Shown: piece by piece, positions 13,603-15,909 of the stretch | How the letters are laid out: every line of letters starts with the position of its first letter | Numbering within the stretch: position 1 is the first letter of the stretch | Assembly (NCBI GenBank): GCA_002428905.1 | Contig: DIYD01000110.1 | Coordinates: 1 to 15,909, forward strand | Reading direction: 5' to 3' | Source of the DNA: Bacteroidetes bacterium UBA6063 | GTDB taxonomy: Bacteria; Bacteroidota; Bacteroidia; NS11-12g; UBA9320 | DNA length: 15,909 nucleotides | Translations under genes and position numbers: made by a program | Notes under the pieces: generated by a model | What the model saw: only the letters and a program-made list of their open reading frames with translations | Told to the model about the DNA's origin: nothing | Database searches by the model: none

Positions 13603-14544
13603 ATGTCCGAAAACCAATTAGATCGTTCTGAGAATAAACGCAAGGTATCCTTACCCCTTTTATTCTTATTTCTGCTGTCGCTGGCACTGAATGCTTATTT
13701 GTTCTATAACTGGTATCAAAACAATTACCAGGATGGACGAAGTCTGAAAGAAATTAATGCAGAATTGCAGGAAGTACTTAGCCAGACTGAATTCTCCAGA
13801 GATTCACTGCAGAAAGAATACGATGATTTAAGTGAACAGTATCAGGCATTGATCGACGAGGCAGAAAATCTCCGTGTGATGCGCATTGCTTCTCAGGAGG
13901 AAGTAGGCCGTCAAAAGGTACGCATCCGTCAACTTCTTAGCCAGGCGAACAGCAACCCGAGAAAACTGGTTGCTGCCAATAAGGAAATCGAAGCGTTGAA
14001 GAAACAAATGCTAGACTTCCAAACACAGATCGATATGGTTAAGGAGGAACGGGACAAGTATGCCTCGGAAGCCAACGCTCAAAAGGAGTACAACCAGGCT
14101 TTGGAAGAGCAAAAAGGCGAAGTTGAAGCCCGTAATTCTGATTTAGAGAAACGCATTGAAGACGCTACTTTCCAGATCTCTGACCTCGTGGTAAAACCGT
14201 TGCGTTTAAAGCGCAAGAAATGGGAAGAAACGGACAAAAGCGGCAAGGTTGAAAAGGTTGAAGTATCTTTTACCATTCTTGAATCACCGTTGATTGAACC
14301 TGGAGAAAAACAATTGCTTTTACGTATTGTAGGCACAAATCGGGAAGTTCTTGGAGCTAACAATGGTCAATTAACCGACTCAGACAAGTTATTCTCTATG
14401 AAGAAGGACTTTACGTACGACGGTACTGAAGAAGAATTCAAGTTTACCTTTAAACAGGAAGAGGCCTATAAAAAAGGTGGCCATTATGCTGAAATCTGGA
14501 GCGAAGGAAAGATGCTTGTGCGCTCTCCGTTCAACCTAAATTAA
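13603..14544 (+). CDS. Membrane-anchored coiled-coil protein of unknown function
   Basis: I do not recognise a named family for this 313-residue protein. After a charged 15-residue N-terminus there is one membrane span (about 16-36, LPLLFLFLLSLALNAYLFY). A long, highly charged heptad-like region from about 45 to 190, rich in Glu, Lys, Gln and Leu, indicates a coiled coil. The last part (about 195-313) looks like a small beta domain: KVEVSFTILESPLIEPGEKQ, then LLLRIVGTNREVLG and a C-terminal GGHYAEIWSEGKMLVRSPF. The likely topology is a single-pass inner-membrane protein with the coil and C-terminal domain in the periplasm. The architecture suggests a spacer or scaffold joining the membrane to the envelope, but there is no direct evidence. 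It is transcribed alone and converges on mazG with only 9 bases between stops. Confidence 0.85.
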   Translation: MSENQLDRSENKRKVSLPLLFLFLLSLALNAYLFYNWYQNNYQDGRSLKEINAELQEVLSQTEFSRDSLQKEYDDLSEQYQALIDEAENLRVMRIASQEEVGRQKVRIRQLLSQANSNPRKLVAANKEIEALKKQMLDFQTQIDMVKEERDKYASEANAQKEYNQALEEQKGEVEARNSDLEKRIEDATFQISDLVVKPLRLKRKKWEETDKSGKVEKVEVSFTILESPLIEPGEKQLLLRIVGTNREVLGANNGQLTDSDKLFSMKKDFTYDGTEEEFKFTFKQEEAYKKGGHYAEIWSEGKMLVRSPFNLN

Positions 14545-14553
14545 GAAGACGAA

Positions 14554-15315
14554 TTACTTGGCTTGCTGCCAAACCTCTTCCATTTCATTCAAACTCATAT
14601 CGCGGATGTCTCTGCCTTGTGCTTTGGCAAACGCTTCAATGGCTTCAAACCGCTGTTTGAATTTGCGGTTGGTTAACTCCAGTGCATCATCCGGGTTGAT
14701 ATCATACCAACGTGCATAATTAACTAAAGAGAAAAGTACATCGCCGAACTCACCAGCTTTCTCTTCCTCTGTGGCTTCTTTAAATTCACCTAGCTCCTCT
14801 TCCACCTTATCCCAAACCTGGGTTTTACTTGGCCAATCAAAACCGACCTGGGCAGCTTTCTCTTGCATACGAAGTGCTTTTACCAGGCTAGGCATGGACA
14901 TAGGCACTCCGCTTAGCACAGATTTCTTGCCTTTACTCTCCTGCTGCTTAATCTGTTCCCAGTTTTTCTTTACCTGATCGGCATCATCCGCCTTTACATC
15001 ACCATAAATATGAGGGTGACGCCGAATGAGTTTTTCGCAGATCTGGTTCAGTACACTAGTGATATCAAACGCACCAGTCTCACTCGCGATTTTTGAGTAG
15101 AATACAATGTGTAGGGCAAGGTCTCCCAGCTCCTTTTCAATCTCTGCCATGTCCTTATCCAGGATGGCATCCGAAAGCTCATAGGTTTCCTCAATGGTAA
15201 GGTGCCGTATGCTTTCAATGGTTTGCTCACGATCCCACGGGCATTTTTCCCGCAGGTCGTCCATAATGTTCAATAGACGCTCAAAGGCCTTAAGCCTAGG
15301 ATCTAAGTCGCTCAT
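14554..15315 (-). CDS. mazG: Nucleoside triphosphate pyrophosphohydrolase MazG
   Basis: MazG hydrolyses (d)NTPs to NMP and pyrophosphate; it cleans up aberrant nucleotides and in Escherichia coli lowers ppGpp and affects survival under starvation. The 253-residue length fits the two-domain form. The first MazG domain has DLREKCPWDREQT (20-32), the metal-binding EETYE (42-46) and ELGDLALHIVFY (62-73). The second has EEELGEFKEATEEEKAGEFGDVLFSLVNYARW, with the paired E-x3-E and D motifs, between about residues 170 and 205. RRHPHIYGD is also a family block. Both domains look intact. The ATG directly abuts the TAA of the LytTR regulator gene (TAAATG, no gap), so the two are probably co-transcribed and coupled. 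There is no sign of a partner toxin-antitoxin pair. Confidence 0.95.
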   Translation of the reverse strand: MSDLDPRLKAFERLLNIMDDLREKCPWDREQTIESIRHLTIEETYELSDAILDKDMAEIEKELGDLALHIVFYSKIASETGAFDITSVLNQICEKLIRRHPHIYGDVKADDADQVKKNWEQIKQQESKGKKSVLSGVPMSMPSLVKALRMQEKAAQVGFDWPSKTQVWDKVEEELGEFKEATEEEKAGEFGDVLFSLVNYARWYDINPDDALELTNRKFKQRFEAIEAFAKAQGRDIRDMSLNEMEEVWQQAK

Positions 15316-15909
15316 TTACAATATCTTGTTAGACTTCATGATCGACATAAATCGATCTTTGTAATTCTTTCCAATTGGGATTTTAACCCCATTAATCTCG
15401 AGTTCACCGGTGTTGTACGAATCAATGTGTTTCAAACCGGCTATAAACGAACGGTGTACCCGACAAAACTTGTCCTCAGGTAACTTCTTCTCCATGTTCT
15501 TCATCGTTTGAAGTGTTACGATTCGTTTTTCAGGGATAAAGATCTTTACGTAATCAGCAAATGCCTCTACGTACATAATCTCGTCATAGCTCACCTTAAT
15601 GAGTTTCTGATTTGCTTTAACAAAGATAAAGTCGTCTTCCAACTCGGTATTATCTACTTTATTGCCATGTTTCAGGTCGTAGTATTCCGACACCTTATTG
15701 ATGGCTTTATCAAATCGATCTTTGGATACTGGTTTAAGTAAATAGTCAATAGCATCCAACTCAAACCCTTCTACCGCGTACTCGGCATATGCCGTTGTGA
15801 ATACAACAAGTGGCGGGTTTTCCAGTGATCGAACGAAATCGATACCTGTTACTTCCGGCATCTGGATATCAAGGAATAACAGGTCAACTTGATTATTTTT
15901 TAGCTTCTC
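15316..15909 (-). CDS. LytTR-family response regulator (5' end cut off)
   Basis: The frame is open to the right edge of the window; 197 residues are visible and perhaps 40 are missing. The visible protein starts inside a CheY-like receiver domain: LLFLDIQMPEVTGIDFV contains the phospho-acceptor Asp, VVFTTAYAEYAVEGFELDAI carries the conserved Thr and aromatic switch residues, and DYLLKPVSKDRF holds the conserved Lys. A linker leads to a LytTR DNA-binding domain (FIFVKANQKLIKVSYDEIMY, RIVTLQTMKNMEKKLP, FCRVHRSFIAGLKHID, GVKIPIGKNYKDRF). Such LytR/AlgR-type regulators respond to 5TM-type or other membrane histidine kinases, whose gene may lie off the right edge. Targets are unknown. It is followed without gap by mazG. 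Confidence 0.95.
   Translation of the reverse strand, partial: EKLKNNQVDLLFLDIQMPEVTGIDFVRSLENPPLVVFTTAYAEYAVEGFELDAIDYLLKPVSKDRFDKAINKVSEYYDLKHGNKVDNTELEDDFIFVKANQKLIKVSYDEIMYVEAFADYVKIFIPEKRIVTLQTMKNMEKKLPEDKFCRVHRSFIAGLKHIDSYNTGELEINGVKIPIGKNYKDRFMSIMKSNKIL

Overview
The window looks like a chromosomal segment from a member of the Bacteroidota, probably near the Flavobacteriales or Cytophagales; the genus cannot be read from the sequence. The evidence is a DUF4296-type lipoprotein, a TAnnTTTG-like -7 promoter box, almost no Shine-Dalgarno sequences, frequent GTG/TTG starts, a LytTR response regulator, and Bacteroidota-like SmpB and MutS2 proteins. There are no tRNAs, rRNAs, CRISPR arrays, insertion sequences or phage genes. 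Coding density is very high, and the longest gene-free stretch is about 180 bases (12826-13005).

Region 1 (1-8597, + strand) is the distal part of a surface-polysaccharide (O-antigen or exopolysaccharide) cluster of seven tightly packed genes. In order: a 5'-truncated protein with two fused GT4 glycosyltransferase modules, a NodU/CmcH-family carbamoyltransferase, a GT2 glycosyltransferase, a WbpV-like NAD-dependent epimerase/reductase, a WbpL/WecA-like membrane sugar-phosphate transferase, a WlbA/WbpB-like Gfo/Idh/MocA oxidoreductase, and a final GT4 glycosyltransferase. Together they could make a dideoxy- or uronic N-acetylated sugar, load the first sugar phosphate on undecaprenyl phosphate, extend the glycan and carbamoylate it. 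The first gene begins off the left edge, so the cluster continues upstream.

Region 2 (8569-12104, - strand) is a conserved housekeeping operon transcribed toward the polysaccharide cluster: DUF4296 lipoprotein, mutS2, a hotdog thioesterase and smpB. Each junction overlaps by 4 to 8 bases (38 bases for smpB if an earlier TTG start is used). The last gene overlaps the final glycosyltransferase gene tail to tail by 29 bases. MutS2 and SmpB both have published roles in rescuing stalled ribosomes, so their coupling may be functional.

Region 3 (12178-14544, + strand) has three separately spaced genes: a YggS-family PLP protein divergent from the DUF4296 operon, a small exported lytic-transglycosylase-like protein, and a membrane-anchored coiled-coil protein of unknown function. 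The intergenic gaps hold a good -7 promoter box inside an inverted repeat, a hairpin and weaker promoter candidates.

Region 4 (14554-15909, - strand) holds mazG directly abutting a LytTR response-regulator gene that runs off the right edge.

The strongest items for follow-up are the mutS2-thioesterase-smpB coupling, a perfect 11-bp terminator-like hairpin inside the last glycosyltransferase gene, the fused double glycosyltransferase, and the tail-to-tail overlap that marks the edge of the polysaccharide cluster.
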